A stretch of DNA of 64,000 nucleotides from an uncultured Caulobacterales bacterium (GCA_903874895.1 CAIQUG010000118.1:1-64000), one strand, 5' to 3'. Positions 48,261-58,459 are shown, counted from the stretch's first letter. Notes: generated from the letters alone by a model not told the origin. Numbers and translations: made by a program.

Positions 48261-48878
48261 GTGCCCGTGACCGACACCCCGTCCTCATCGCCCGGCTTTC
48301 CCTGGCGGCGCATGCTGGAAACCACGCCGGTGCTCCAGACGCCCCGCCTGATCCTGCGGGCACCGGTGGCCGACGACCTGCCCGCCTGGCAGGCGAACAT
48401 GGGCGATCCGGACAGCATGCGCTTTCTCGGCGGGGTGGTATCCCCGCACATGGCCTGGCGCAACATGACCTCAGTGGTCGGGGCCTGGGCCATTGTCGGC
48501 TTCTCCATGTTCTCCGTGGTCGAGAAGTCCACCGGCCGCTGGATCGGCCGGCTGGGTCCATGGGAGCCGGAGGGCTGGCCCGGCCAGGAGATCGGCTGGG
48601 CGCTCTCCCGGGACGCGGAAGGCAAGGGCTATGCCACCGAGGGCGCGCTGGCGGCGATGGATTTCGCGTTCGAGGTTCTGGGCTGGGATGCTTGCATCCA
48701 CTCCATCGACGCCGCCAACACCGCCTCGATCGCCGTGGCGCACCGGCTGGGCTCGACCCACAGGGGCAAGGCGGTCCTGCCATCGCCCATCGACAAGACG
48801 GTGGAGATGTACGGCCAGTCCCGGGCCGAATGGCAGGCCCGCCGGGATGCGGCCGCGACCAGCCTGGGCGCGCGCTAG
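48261..48878 (+). CDS. GNAT family N-acetyltransferase
   Basis: 205-aa acetyltransferase of the RimJ/RimL type. TPRLILRAPVADDLPAW is the standard start, then WIGRLGPWEPEGWPGQEIGWALSRDAEGKGYATEGALAAMDFAFEVLGWDACIHSIDAANTAS with the acetyl-CoA loop, and SIAVAHRLGSTHRGK. GTG start at 48261, or 48267. Substrate unknown. Confidence 0.9.
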   Translation: MPVTDTPSSSPGFPWRRMLETTPVLQTPRLILRAPVADDLPAWQANMGDPDSMRFLGGVVSPHMAWRNMTSVVGAWAIVGFSMFSVVEKSTGRWIGRLGPWEPEGWPGQEIGWALSRDAEGKGYATEGALAAMDFAFEVLGWDACIHSIDAANTASIAVAHRLGSTHRGKAVLPSPIDKTVEMYGQSRAEWQARRDAAATSLGAR

Positions 48879-48948
48879 GACGTTCTAACTTGCATCCCGG
48901 GTGTCAAGGGTCTAGGCGTTCGCCGCCTTCCCTAAAAGGAGCTTGAAC

Positions 48949-49980
48949 ATGGGCTACCGCATCGCGGTCGTCGGCGCCACGGGCAATGTGGGCCGGGAAA
49001 TGATGCATATCCTCGAGGAACTTCAGTTCCCCGTGCGTGAAATTCACGCCGTTGCCTCGCGCAAGTCCGTGGGCAAGGAGGTCTCCTATGGGGACCGCGT
49101 GCTCAAGTGCGTCGACCTGGAGACCTTCGACTTCACCAAGGTGGATGTGGTCCTGATGTCCGCCGGCGGTGCTGTCTCGCGGGAATGGTCCGAGCGGATC
49201 GGTGCCGCCGGCCCCATCGTGATCGACAACTCCTCGGCCTGGCGCCAGCATCCGGACGTCCCGCTGATCGTGCCGGAAGTGAACCCGGATGCCGTCGTCG
49301 ATGCCCACCGCAAGAACATCGTCGCCAATCCGAACTGCTCGACCGCCCAGCTCGTGGTGGCGCTGAAGCCCCTGCATGACGAGGCCGGCATCAAGCGGGC
49401 CGTGGTCTCGACCTATCAGTCGGTGTCAGGCGCGGGCAAGGAGGGCATGGACGAGCTCTGGGACCAGTCCAAGGGCGTGTTCGTGCTCGGCCCGACGGAG
49501 CCGGTGAAGTTCCCCAAGCAGATCGCCTTCAACGTCATTCCGTTCATCGGCACGTTCCAGGACGACGGCTATACCGACGAGGAAGCCAAGATGTGGAAGG
49601 AGACGCACAAGATGCTGGATCCGGACATCAAGCTCACCGTCACCTGCGTCCGCGTCCCGGTGTTCGTCGGCCACTCCCTGTCGGTCAATCTCGAGTTCGA
49701 GAGTGCGCTCGACGCCGATGATGCCCGGGACATCCTGCGGGAAGCGCCCGGCGTGGTGGTGATCGATAAACGCGACCCGACGGGCTACATCACGCCGAAG
49801 GAGTGCGTGGGCGAGTTCGGCGTGTTCGTCAGCCGGATCCGCAATGATCCCACGGTCGAGCACGGGCTGAACCTGTGGGTCGTCTCCGACAACCTGCGCA
49901 AGGGGGCTGCCCTGAACGCCGTCCAGATCGCCCAGCTCCTGCACGAGCGCGGCATGATCCGCACCGCCGCCATCGCCTGA
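48949..49980 (+). CDS. asd: aspartate-semialdehyde dehydrogenase
   Basis: 343-aa NADP enzyme at the branch to lysine/DAP, threonine and methionine. Nucleotide motif GATGNVGREM (9-18), catalytic NPNCST (C130), and SVSGAGKEGMDEL. ATG at 48949 with AAAGGAGC upstream. A strong terminator follows directly. Confidence 0.97.
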   Translation: MGYRIAVVGATGNVGREMMHILEELQFPVREIHAVASRKSVGKEVSYGDRVLKCVDLETFDFTKVDVVLMSAGGAVSREWSERIGAAGPIVIDNSSAWRQHPDVPLIVPEVNPDAVVDAHRKNIVANPNCSTAQLVVALKPLHDEAGIKRAVVSTYQSVSGAGKEGMDELWDQSKGVFVLGPTEPVKFPKQIAFNVIPFIGTFQDDGYTDEEAKMWKETHKMLDPDIKLTVTCVRVPVFVGHSLSVNLEFESALDADDARDILREAPGVVVIDKRDPTGYITPKECVGEFGVFVSRIRNDPTVEHGLNLWVVSDNLRKGAALNAVQIAQLLHERGMIRTAAIA

Positions 49981-50010
49981 CCGGCGGCGGACAAGATCGG
50001 ACCCGAAGCG

Positions 50011-50039
50011 GGGGCGTCGCGCAGGCGACGCCCCTTTTT
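50011..50039 (+). terminator. rho-independent terminator after asd
   Basis: Perfect 10-bp stem GGGGCGTCGC / GCGACGCCCC, tetraloop GCAG, then TTTTT. It lies 31 bp beyond the asd stop. Confidence 0.95.
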
Positions 50040-50080
50040 CATGCCGGGACCCTCCCCGGATCACCGTCATCGGACACGAA

Positions 50081-50110
50081 AAACCCCGCCTCCGGTCGGG
50101 AGGCGGGGTT
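50081..50110 (-). terminator. rho-independent terminator after exbD
   Basis: On the minus strand, perfect stem AACCCCGCCTCC / GGAGGCGGGGTT with a short loop and a TTTTTCG tail, 29 bp beyond the exbD stop. The A-run on the plus side makes it mainly a leftward terminator. Confidence 0.92.
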
Positions 50111-50138
50111 CGTCAGACCCGACAATGCGTCGGTCGGA

Positions 50139-50588
50139 TCAGGTTTCCTGGCTCAGGTCTTCGGTGATCAGCGCGATCTTGTAGAGACCGGCGTCCTGCA
50201 GCTTGTTCACGACGGCCATGAAGGCCGAGTACTTCACGTGCTTGTCCGCGCGGATGAACACGGTGTCGTTGGTGTGAGCGCTGAGCTCACCCTTCACGTC
50301 GGTGATCAGCGCGTCGAGATTGGTGGACCGGCTGGAGTCGCCCGTGCCGACAAAGATGTTGCCGGACTGCTGGATGTTGATGATCGTCGGCGGCTTCGGC
50401 TTGGTGTTGCTGGCCGGTTGGGCCGGCGGCAGGTCGAGCTTGATGGACAGGGTGGCCAGCGGCGCGGTCACCATGAAGATGATCAGCAGCACGAGCATGA
50501 CGTCCACGAACGGCGTCACGTTGATGTCAGAGTTTTGACCCAGGTCGAACTTGGACCCACCGCCCGGGCCGGACAACTTTGCCGCCAT
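50139..50588 (-). CDS. exbD: ExbD/TolR family biopolymer transporter
   Basis: 149 aa; one membrane helix (about 26-45) in DINVTPFVDVMLVLLIIFMVTAP with the proton-pathway Asp at D29, then a periplasmic domain (TIINIQQSGNIFVG, ALITDVKGELSAH, VFIRADKHVKYSAFMAVVNKLQDAG). ATG at 50588 with GGAGAG upstream. No exbB/tolQ partner and no tonB or tolA lie beside it, so it is an isolated member with its own promoter and terminator. Confidence 0.93.
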   Translation of the reverse strand: MAAKLSGPGGGSKFDLGQNSDINVTPFVDVMLVLLIIFMVTAPLATLSIKLDLPPAQPASNTKPKPPTIINIQQSGNIFVGTGDSSRSTNLDALITDVKGELSAHTNDTVFIRADKHVKYSAFMAVVNKLQDAGLYKIALITEDLSQET

Positions 50589-50799
50589 CTCGCAATCTCT
50601 CCTCAGCCACCCAAGGGTAGCGCCTGTCTCTCTGCGGCGATTGATCGCCTCGAACGCGCGGGAAGTAAAGACGGTTTTCGCCGCACCGGACCGGATTCCC
50701 CTGGCAGGGGCACCGATTCGACCGAATGCGGCACCGGTGTGCGCAGACCGATCCACGAGGACACTAGGCAAGGGGGGTTAAGGGACGGTATCGGGCGGT

Positions 50800-51762
50800 A
50801 TGCAGAAGTCCTTCGAGAGCTATGTCGTGGCGATCCTGTTCGATCGCAGTGGGGCCGTGTTCGCCCTGTCGGACGGAACCGTGCGCTTCGAGACCGGCGA
50901 GACCGTCGAGGCCCATGACGGCGCCGTGCTCAGCGCAGCCCTTCATCCGTCAGGCGACGGGGTGGTCACCGGAGGCGATGACGGTCGCCTGGTCTGGTCC
51001 CGCCGCGGCGGCGCGCAACCGCTCGCCGACCTCGGGGGGAAATGGCTCGATGCCGTGGCCGCCAGTCCCGAGACAGGGTTGATCGCGGTCGCCGCCGGGC
51101 GTGAACTGATCGTCCGTGACGCCGCCGACCCGGCCTTCGAGCGGCGGTTCCGCCATGAGCGCACCGTGACCGCGGTGGCCTTCGACCCCAAGGGCCGACG
51201 GATCATGGCGGCAACCTATGGCGGCGTGATGCTGTGGTACGCACGGATCGCCGACCAGAAACCCACCCTTCTCAAGTGGCCGGGCGCCCATGTGGGGGTG
51301 GCGGTCAGCCCCGACGGAAAGTTCGTTCTGTCGGCCATGCAGGAGAATGCCCTCCACGGCTGGCGCCTGCAGGACGCCAAGGACATGAAGATGGCGGGCT
51401 ATCCGGGCAAGATCCGGTCCCTCAGCTTCATGGCCAAGGGCGCACTGCTGGCCACCTCCGGTGCGCCGGGGGTCGTGATCTGGCCGTTCGCTGGGGCCAA
51501 TGGTCCCATGGGCCGCGAGGCCGTGGAGATCGGGGTGGACGAGACCAGTCTGGTCACCCACTGCGCCGGGGCCCGGGACACGGTGCGGCTGATCGCCGGC
51601 CGGTCCGACGGTCAGGTCTGGACCGTGGATCTCAACGTCACGGGGGAGCGCAAGCTGCGGGCGGAGAAGGGCGCGGCCGTCAGTGCCGTGGCGGTCACTG
51701 CCGATGGTCGCCGGGTGGCCTTCGGCGACGAGGACGGAGAGGCGGCCGTCATCGACCTCTGA
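50800..51762 (+). CDS. WD40-repeat beta-propeller protein
   Basis: 320 aa made of WD40-like repeats: AHDGAVLSAALHPSGDGVVTGGDDGRLVWSR, RHERTVTAVAFDPKGRRIMAATYGGVMLWYAR and GAHVGVAVSPDGKFVLSAMQENALHGWRL, among about seven blades. No signal peptide or membrane helix, so cytosolic; probably a protein-binding scaffold. Partner unknown. Diverges from exbD over a 211-bp gap; ends 3 bp from the convergent mtgA stop. Confidence 0.88.
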   Translation: MQKSFESYVVAILFDRSGAVFALSDGTVRFETGETVEAHDGAVLSAALHPSGDGVVTGGDDGRLVWSRRGGAQPLADLGGKWLDAVAASPETGLIAVAAGRELIVRDAADPAFERRFRHERTVTAVAFDPKGRRIMAATYGGVMLWYARIADQKPTLLKWPGAHVGVAVSPDGKFVLSAMQENALHGWRLQDAKDMKMAGYPGKIRSLSFMAKGALLATSGAPGVVIWPFAGANGPMGREAVEIGVDETSLVTHCAGARDTVRLIAGRSDGQVWTVDLNVTGERKLRAEKGAAVSAVAVTADGRRVAFGDEDGEAAVIDL

Positions 51763-51765
51763 GGA

Positions 51766-52455
<690 letters not shown>

Positions 52456-52583
52456 GCAACCCCCAATTCGCCGAGCCCGCGGTCCCGCCTGAACAATGCG
52501 GCTTGTGTTGACGCAGGGGCTGGAGTGCAATCTCGGCGACCACCGGCCTGCGGGTCAAGATGGGCGAGAGCGGAGAGGTACGC

Positions 52584-53264
52584 ATGAAGGTCAGCGAAGC
52601 GGTCGACCAGCGGATGTCCGTGCGGGCGTTCACGCCGGAGCTGCCACCCCGGTCCCTGGTGGAAGGCATCCTGCGCCGGGCGGCGCGGGCCCCGTCCGGC
52701 GGGAATCTGCAGCCCTGGCGGGTGCAGGTGCTGGTCGGTGGGCCACTGGCCGCACTGCTGACGGACGTGGCGGCACTCCTGGCCGATCCCACCCGACGGG
52801 AGACACCCGAGTATGATGTCTATCCGAAGGATCTCTGGGATCCGCTCCGCGCCCGGCGGTTCCAGGCGGGGGAGGACCTCTACGCCACCCTCGGCGTCCC
52901 GCGGGAGGACCGGGCCGGTCGCCTCACCCAGTTCGCCAACAATTTCCGCCTGTTCGGGGCCCCGGTCGGGCTGTTCTTCACCCTCGACCGGCGGGTCGGT
53001 CCGCCCCAGTGGTCGGACATGGGGATGCTGATGCAGACCGTCATGCTGCTGGCGGTGGAGGCCGGCCTCGACACCTGTGCCCAGGAGGCCTGGAGCCAGT
53101 TTCCGAAGACCCTCGCCCGCCATCTGGACCTGGGCGAGCACGAAATGCTGTTTTCCGGGATGGCCATGGGCTACCGCGACGCCGGTCACCCGATCAACAG
53201 CCTGCGCACCCGCCGCGAGACGCTGGAGGACTTCGCCGTGATCCGGGGCTATGGCGAGGACTGA
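52584..53264 (+). CDS. nitroreductase family protein
   Basis: 226-aa FMN-dependent oxidoreductase. VDQRMSVRAFTPELP and RRAARAPSGGNLQPWRVQV give the FMN site; the end has FSGMAMGYRDAGHPINSLRTRR. ATG at 52584 with GGAGAGG upstream. Divergent from mtgA. Natural substrate unknown. Confidence 0.92.
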   Translation: MKVSEAVDQRMSVRAFTPELPPRSLVEGILRRAARAPSGGNLQPWRVQVLVGGPLAALLTDVAALLADPTRRETPEYDVYPKDLWDPLRARRFQAGEDLYATLGVPREDRAGRLTQFANNFRLFGAPVGLFFTLDRRVGPPQWSDMGMLMQTVMLLAVEAGLDTCAQEAWSQFPKTLARHLDLGEHEMLFSGMAMGYRDAGHPINSLRTRRETLEDFAVIRGYGED

Positions 53265-53279
53265 GACCGGGCGATCCGA

Positions 53280-54719
53280 CTACGGGCGCTTGGCCGGAGG
53301 CGGCGTACCCGGGCCAGCGGCCAGGGCGCGGAAATCCGTGGTCGAGTCCGCTGCCAGATAGGCCATGGCGGCCCAGGCGGCGACGGCCTTGTCCAGGCTG
53401 GCGGCGCTGACCTTGTCCAGGGTGTCGTCCACCGAGTGGTGCAGGTCGAAATAGTGGGTTCCGTCCTGGGACATGCCCACCAAGGGCACGCCGACCAGCC
53501 CTTCCAGATCTGCCCCACCGTCTCCCACGGGCTTGAAGGTGACCGTGGTCGGCAGGGTGGCGACCACGGTGGACAGGGCCCGGCCATAGGGGCTCATGGC
53601 TGCGTGACTGGGCAGGGCGATGGAGACCACGGGCTCCGCTCCGAAATCGCACTCCCCGGCCAGCACCGTCCCGGCCTCGTCGGCCTTGTGCGCCGTGGCA
53701 AAGGCCTCAGCGGCCTTGCCGATCTCTTCCGCCCCGAACATGGCGACACGGATGGTGCGGCGGGGATGTTGCGGCAGGTCGGCGATCAGCTTGGCCGCCG
53801 CTGTTGTGATGGCCACCCCGGCCCCGTCGTCGATCGCCCCGGTGCCCAGGTCCCAGCTGTCCAGGTGACCGCCGATCAGGACGATCTCGTCCGGCTTTTC
53901 CCGGCCCACCAGATCGCCGACCACCGTCTCCGCGGTGGCACCTTCGCGGATCGTCGGAGTCAGGACGAGCTTCAGCCGCACCGGCTTGCCCCGGGCCACC
54001 ATCCGGTCCAACTGCTCGGCATCCGGGACAGACAGGGCGGCGGCGGGAATCCTCGGGGCATCCGTCGCATAGGTCATGGCCCCGGTGTGGGGATCGCGGC
54101 GATCGCCGGTGGCAAGGGAGCGGAGCAGGTAGGCAATCGCCCCGCGTTTCGCCGCCTCCGACGCGCCCTGGCCACGGATGCGGTAATTCATGCCGTAGCC
54201 CAGGCCATCCTGGGACCGGGGGATCGGCTGGGTGACGACCGCGAGCTTTCCGGTGAGGGATCCAGGGCCGGAGGCGAGCAGGGCGTCATAGGTGCGGAAG
54301 ACGACGATCTCCCCCTCCAGGCCGCCGGGCGGCGTTGCGACGCTGCCCCCCAGGGCGGCAACGATCAGGCGCTGCGGGAAGGGGGATACCACTTCCGCTG
54401 TCTCTGCTCCGCGGGTCCAGCCGGGCACGGCGAACCTTTCGGTATGGACATGGGTGAAGCCCAGCGCCTTCAGCTTTTCCACACCCCAGGCCGCTGCCCG
54501 GTGCTCGGCGTCCGAACCGGCGAGGCGCGGACCGATCTCCGTGGTCAGGCTTTCGAGGATCTCATAGGCGCCGCTGCCCGTCAGGGCCCGGTCACGCAAG
54601 GCCTCTGCCCGGGCGACGGTGGCGGCCGGAATGTCGTCGGCGATCGCCAGAGAGGGCCCGATGGCCAGACTTGCGGACAGGGCCCATCCGGCCAGGACTG
54701 CGGAACGTACGACACTCAT
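53280..54719 (-). CDS. M28 family zinc metallopeptidase
   Basis: 479-aa exported aminopeptidase-type enzyme. Signal peptide 1-27 (ending AIA). Zinc ligands and catalytic residues in GGHLDSWDLGTGAIDDGAGV, GAEEIG and the late HHSVDDTLDKV. A PA-type insert (TYDALLASGPGSLTGKLAVV...) lies before the peptidase core. ATG at 54719 is best placed after AAGGGG. Periplasmic peptide digestion. Confidence 0.92.
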   Translation of the reverse strand: MSVVRSAVLAGWALSASLAIGPSLAIADDIPAATVARAEALRDRALTGSGAYEILESLTTEIGPRLAGSDAEHRAAAWGVEKLKALGFTHVHTERFAVPGWTRGAETAEVVSPFPQRLIVAALGGSVATPPGGLEGEIVVFRTYDALLASGPGSLTGKLAVVTQPIPRSQDGLGYGMNYRIRGQGASEAAKRGAIAYLLRSLATGDRRDPHTGAMTYATDAPRIPAAALSVPDAEQLDRMVARGKPVRLKLVLTPTIREGATAETVVGDLVGREKPDEIVLIGGHLDSWDLGTGAIDDGAGVAITTAAAKLIADLPQHPRRTIRVAMFGAEEIGKAAEAFATAHKADEAGTVLAGECDFGAEPVVSIALPSHAAMSPYGRALSTVVATLPTTVTFKPVGDGGADLEGLVGVPLVGMSQDGTHYFDLHHSVDDTLDKVSAASLDKAVAAWAAMAYLAADSTTDFRALAAGPGTPPPAKRP

Positions 54720-54775
54720 GACCATCCCCTTGCAACATCTGGCGACCTGCGGAAACGGCTCCGCGGGTCGTCCCC

Positions 54776-55282
54776 TCACACCGCCCGGATCTCCACCGCC
54801 GCCCCGGGGGTCGCCTCGGCCAGCAACCGAAGCAGATCCGGCCGCGTCAGGGCAACGCACCCTTCGGTGGGCGCGCCATCCGGTCGCGCCAGATGCAGGA
54901 AGATGGCAGACCCCATCCCGGGAACGGGTGGATCGTCGTTATGACCCAGTGTGACGATAAGATCGTAGACCTCGTCGTCACGCCAGAGGTTTTCTGCGCT
55001 GGCCGGATACGGCAGGCGAACGGCACGGTTGTAGGCCGGATCCAGCGGCGCATCGCACCATCCGTCGGAGGGATCCAGAGGCGATACGGCGAGACGTGTC
55101 GGCGGGCACGGCATCCGGTCGGGCCGGTAGAGCACCCGCCGGATCGGCCAGACGCCGATGGGCGAGCGTCCATCCCCCTCGCGCTTGTCCTCCGCCGCGA
55201 TGACGCCAGACCGCCCCAGACAGCAGTGACTGTCCCAACCGGGGGCCTCGAAATGACCATCGCCGTGTGCAACGAAAATCAT
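54776..55282 (-). CDS. L,D-transpeptidase (YkuD) family protein
   Basis: 168 aa with the YkuD catalytic region SAIFLHLARPDGAPTEGCVAL (H130, C142), preceded by GDGRSPIGVWPI. No signal peptide or anchor is seen from the start at 55282, so either export is by another route or the enzyme acts inside. Such catalytic cores make 3-3 cross-links or attach proteins to peptidoglycan. 56 bp upstream of the M28 gene on the same strand. Confidence 0.9.
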   Translation of the reverse strand: MIFVAHGDGHFEAPGWDSHCCLGRSGVIAAEDKREGDGRSPIGVWPIRRVLYRPDRMPCPPTRLAVSPLDPSDGWCDAPLDPAYNRAVRLPYPASAENLWRDDEVYDLIVTLGHNDDPPVPGMGSAIFLHLARPDGAPTEGCVALTRPDLLRLLAEATPGAAVEIRAV

Positions 55283-55360
55283 GCTATCGCCTCGTCATCG
55301 CCATCTTGGCACCCCAGAGCCCTCTTGGCCCGTCCGTGTTCCCGGTGCAGGATCGCACAT

Positions 55361-56047
55361 ATGTCACAACAGAAGACCATCCTGATCGTCGACGACGACA
55401 CGGACCTGCGGGAAGCCCTGGCAGAACAGCTGGCCCTGGAGGCGGACTTCAAGGTCTCCGCTGCCGCCACCGTGGCCCAGGGGCTCGCGGCGGCTCGCAG
55501 CCTGTCGCCGGACCTGATCATCCTGGATGTGGACCTGCCCGACGGCGATGGTCGGGATGCCTGCAAGCAGCTTCGCAGCGAGGGCATCAGCGCTCCGGTG
55601 ATCATGCTCACGGCGGCGGCGGAGGATGCGGACGCCATCCGCGGTCTGGACTCCGGTGCCGACGACTATGTGATCAAGCCGTTCAAGTTCGCCGTCCTCG
55701 CCGCCCGCATCCGCGCCCATCTGCGCGCCCACGAGCAGTCGGAACATGCCGTCTTCCATATCGGGCCCTACGAATTCCGCCCGGCCCAGAAGGTGCTGAT
55801 CGATGCCCGTCAGAAGAAGATCCGGCTGACGGAGAAGGAAACCAACATCCTCAAGTACCTGTACCGGGCCGAAGGACGCACCGCGACACGGGAAGCTCTG
55901 CTGGCGGAAGTCTGGGGCTATAATGCTGGGGTCACGACCCACACCCTGGAAACGCACATCTACCGCCTGCGACAGAAGATCGAGCTCACCACCGGTACCG
56001 CGCAGATCCTCGTGACGGAGGTCGGCGGCTACCGCCTCGCCCCCTGA
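55361..56047 (+). CDS. OmpR-family response regulator (CenR-like)
   Basis: 228-aa two-component regulator. Receiver with acidic pocket D11-D13, phosphoacceptor D56 (LIILDVDLPDG) and lysine in DYVIKPF; winged-helix DNA-binding domain with LTEKETNILKYLYRAEGRTATREALLAEVWGYNAGVTTHTLETHIYRLRQKIE. This strongly conserved C-terminus resembles the alphaproteobacterial CenR group, which controls the cell envelope; that assignment is tentative. No kinase gene is adjacent. It sits beside envelope enzymes (L,D-transpeptidase, mtgA). Confidence 0.9.
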   Translation: MSQQKTILIVDDDTDLREALAEQLALEADFKVSAAATVAQGLAAARSLSPDLIILDVDLPDGDGRDACKQLRSEGISAPVIMLTAAAEDADAIRGLDSGADDYVIKPFKFAVLAARIRAHLRAHEQSEHAVFHIGPYEFRPAQKVLIDARQKKIRLTEKETNILKYLYRAEGRTATREALLAEVWGYNAGVTTHTLETHIYRLRQKIELTTGTAQILVTEVGGYRLAP

Positions 56048-56056
56048 GGGTCGCAG

Positions 56057-56803
56057 TCAGACGGGCGCTTCCGATGCAAAGGCGCGGACGTCACTGATCA
56101 GACCCTCCGCCGCCAGACGGACAATCTCCCCCCCCGCTTCCGGCGTCGCCAGGCCCGGATCAGAGCCCATCCGGCCATCGGCATAGCGGGCGCGGAAGTC
56201 GAGCGCCTCGCGGATCGGGCCACTGGGGGCGATCCGTGGCGCATAGTCCGCGGACTTGCGGCTGTCGGGATAGGCAAACTGGGTGACGGCAATCTCCGAC
56301 GGCGTGGCGTGACTGCCGTGGCCGGTGGGATAGAGCCGTTCGCAGAGCTTGGCGACACCCGGCAGGTCCCACCAGTTCTTCAACTTCAGGGCAAAGCCCC
56401 GCCGCTCCCCGCGCCAACTGGCCTCGGAATAGATCTCGGAAAAGGCGGCCTCGATGGTGGCGACATTGCCCCCGTGGCCATTGAGGAAATAGATCCGGTC
56501 AAAGCCATGACCCGCCAGGCTCACGCTCCAGTCCCGCAGGGCCGCGATCATGGTCGACGGCCGCAGGCTGATCGAGCCGGGAAAGCCCAGGTGATGCTGG
56601 GCCATGCCCACATTGAACGTCGGCGCCACCAGAAGATCACCGGTGTCGTGCGCATGATGGGCGATGATTTCCGGGCACATCCAGTCCGTGCCCAGAAGCC
56701 CCGTCGGGCCGTGCTGCTCATTGGAGCCGATCGGCACCACGACGGTCCGGGAACGGGCGATCCGGGCTTCCAGCTCCGGCCAGGTCGAATGGGCCAGCAG
56801 CAT
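56057..56803 (-). CDS. creatininase family amidohydrolase
   Basis: 248-aa metal-dependent cyclic amidohydrolase-type protein. Metal motif GSNEQHGPTGLLGTD (E29, H31, D40), then FLNGHGGN and a TGHGSHATPSE histidine stretch. Family members act on creatinine, mycofactocin precursor or formamides; the substrate here is unknown. Start overlaps the SDHAF4-like stop (TGATG). Confidence 0.9.
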   Translation of the reverse strand: MLLAHSTWPELEARIARSRTVVVPIGSNEQHGPTGLLGTDWMCPEIIAHHAHDTGDLLVAPTFNVGMAQHHLGFPGSISLRPSTMIAALRDWSVSLAGHGFDRIYFLNGHGGNVATIEAAFSEIYSEASWRGERRGFALKLKNWWDLPGVAKLCERLYPTGHGSHATPSEIAVTQFAYPDSRKSADYAPRIAPSGPIREALDFRARYADGRMGSDPGLATPEAGGEIVRLAAEGLISDVRAFASEAPV

Positions 56804-57018
56804 CAGAAGTCCACCGCCAGGCCCTTGTGCTCCCAGTCCCCATATCGGGTCGGCTCCGGCCCCTCCGGTCCCCCCGTCTCGCCGGTGACCGCGCGGATCG
56901 CGGCCAGGCGGCGACGCTCAGCCGCCTCCGCGAGGGCGCGGACCGCCGCAGGGCTCAGGACCTTGGCCGGGATCTCAGGCCCGTTGGCAGCAGAGGATTC
57001 GTCAAGGGGGGGTGTCAT
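56803..57018 (-). CDS. SDHAF4-like (DUF1674) protein
   Basis: 71 aa from the ATG at 57018 with a strong GGAGG. It ends in the family signature [19 protein letters not shown]. Eukaryotic SDHAF4 helps flavinylated SdhA enter complex II; bacterial DUF1674 proteins are its relatives. The N-terminal half is low-complexity and likely disordered. Divergent from rsmB, a common alphaproteobacterial neighbour. Confidence 0.88.
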   Translation of the reverse strand: MTPPLDESSAANGPEIPAKVLSPAAVRALAEAAERRRLAAIRAVTGETGGPEGPEPTRYGDWEHKGLAVDF

Positions 57019-57139
57019 GGGCAAGGCCTCCATTGGTGCATCTCAGATACGCGCTGAGCGCCTGTGGCGCCAGAGGCCGGGGACGCGCGCGGCGATTCGG
57101 GCCTTGCCAAGTCCCCGCCCATGGGGCACCCGATCACCG

Positions 57140-58459
57140 GTGACCCAGATCGACATTCCCGAACTTTCCGCCAACGGCCTCCCTGCGCGCCGCGCCGCCC
57201 TGTCCCTCGTGGATGCCGCCCTCGCCCGCCGCGGCGGCTTCGAGGAGGCGATGAACACGCCGCCCTTCTCCCAGCTGACCGGATCGGACCGGGCGTTCGC
57301 CCGCAATCTCGCCTCCACGACCCTGCGTGGACTGGGGCGGATCGACCATCTGCTCAACGCGCGCCTGACGTCGCCCCCGCCCCCTTCGGCCCTTGCCCTG
57401 CTGCGCCTCGGGGCCGCCCAGATCCTGTTCGGACTGGCGCCCGCCTTTGCCGCTGTCTCCACCACCGTCGATCTGGCCGACCAGTTTCCGTCGACCCAGA
57501 GGTTCAAGGGACTGATCAATGCCATCCTCCGGGGACTGGACCGGGACGGGGGTGCGCGCCTCGCCCAGGACCTGCCGGCGACGCTGAACGCACCCGACTG
57601 GCTGGTGGCCCGCTGGCGCGCGGCCTTCGGTGACGTGCAGGCGGCCGCCCTCTGCGCCCGCATTTCCGAGACCCCGCCCACGGACGTGACGCCCAAGCGG
57701 CCGGATCTCGCGAATGCCGTGGCGGCGGCCCTGGACGGCATTGTCCTGACGACCGGTTCGGTACGGGTCACGCGCCGCGGGGATGTGGCCGAATGGCCCG
57801 GCTACGAGGACGGCGACTGGTGGGTCCAGGATGCGGCTGCGACCCTGCCGGCCCGGCTGCTCGCCGTCGCACCGGGGGAGACCGCCCTCGACATGTGCGC
57901 GGCACCCGGCGGAAAGACCCTGCAGCTGGCGGCCGCCGGAGCCGTGGTCACTGCCGTCGACCGGTCCGCCCGTCGTCTGGAGCGGGTGGCGGACAATCTG
58001 ACACGCACCCGGCTGGACGCGGAGCGGGTGACAGCGGACGTGACGCGCTTCGGTGAGGACGGCCGGACCTTCGACGCCGTCCTGCTGGATGCCCCTTGCT
58101 CCGCGACCGGGACCTTTCGGCGCCATCCCGATGTGCTGTGGGGGGCGCGACCCGCGGATATCGCCAAGCTGGCGGACGTCCAGTCGCGGATGCTCGACGC
58201 GGCAGCACGCCTCACCCGGCCCGGTGGCCGGCTGGCCTTTTCCGTCTGCTCCCTCGAGCCCGAAGAGGGCGAAGCCCAGGCCGAGGCGTTCCTGAAGCGC
58301 CACCCCGACTTTCAGCGGGGCGAGGTCATCCCGGACGCGCTCGGGCTGTCGCCGGAAACCCAGAGCCGTCCGGGTGAGTTCCGGCTGCTGCCCGGGGCAT
58401 CGACACCGGACGGCGGGCAGGATGGATTCTTCGCGGTGCTGTTCGTTCGGGCCTCCTGA
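57140..58459 (+). CDS. rsmB: 16S rRNA (cytosine(967)-C(5))-methyltransferase RsmB-like
   Basis: 439 aa from the GTG at 57140. NusB-like N-domain (about 10-140; ARRAALSLVDAALARRG, NAILRGL). C-terminal SAM methyltransferase with DMCAAPGGKTLQLAA, LLDAPCSATGTFRRHPDVLWG and FSVCSLEPEEGE, so both catalytic cysteines are present. A longer frame to an ATG at 57017 is possible but unlike relatives. Confidence 0.92.
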   Translation: MTQIDIPELSANGLPARRAALSLVDAALARRGGFEEAMNTPPFSQLTGSDRAFARNLASTTLRGLGRIDHLLNARLTSPPPPSALALLRLGAAQILFGLAPAFAAVSTTVDLADQFPSTQRFKGLINAILRGLDRDGGARLAQDLPATLNAPDWLVARWRAAFGDVQAAALCARISETPPTDVTPKRPDLANAVAAALDGIVLTTGSVRVTRRGDVAEWPGYEDGDWWVQDAAATLPARLLAVAPGETALDMCAAPGGKTLQLAAAGAVVTAVDRSARRLERVADNLTRTRLDAERVTADVTRFGEDGRTFDAVLLDAPCSATGTFRRHPDVLWGARPADIAKLADVQSRMLDAAARLTRPGGRLAFSVCSLEPEEGEAQAEAFLKRHPDFQRGEVIPDALGLSPETQSRPGEFRLLPGASTPDGGQDGFFAVLFVRAS

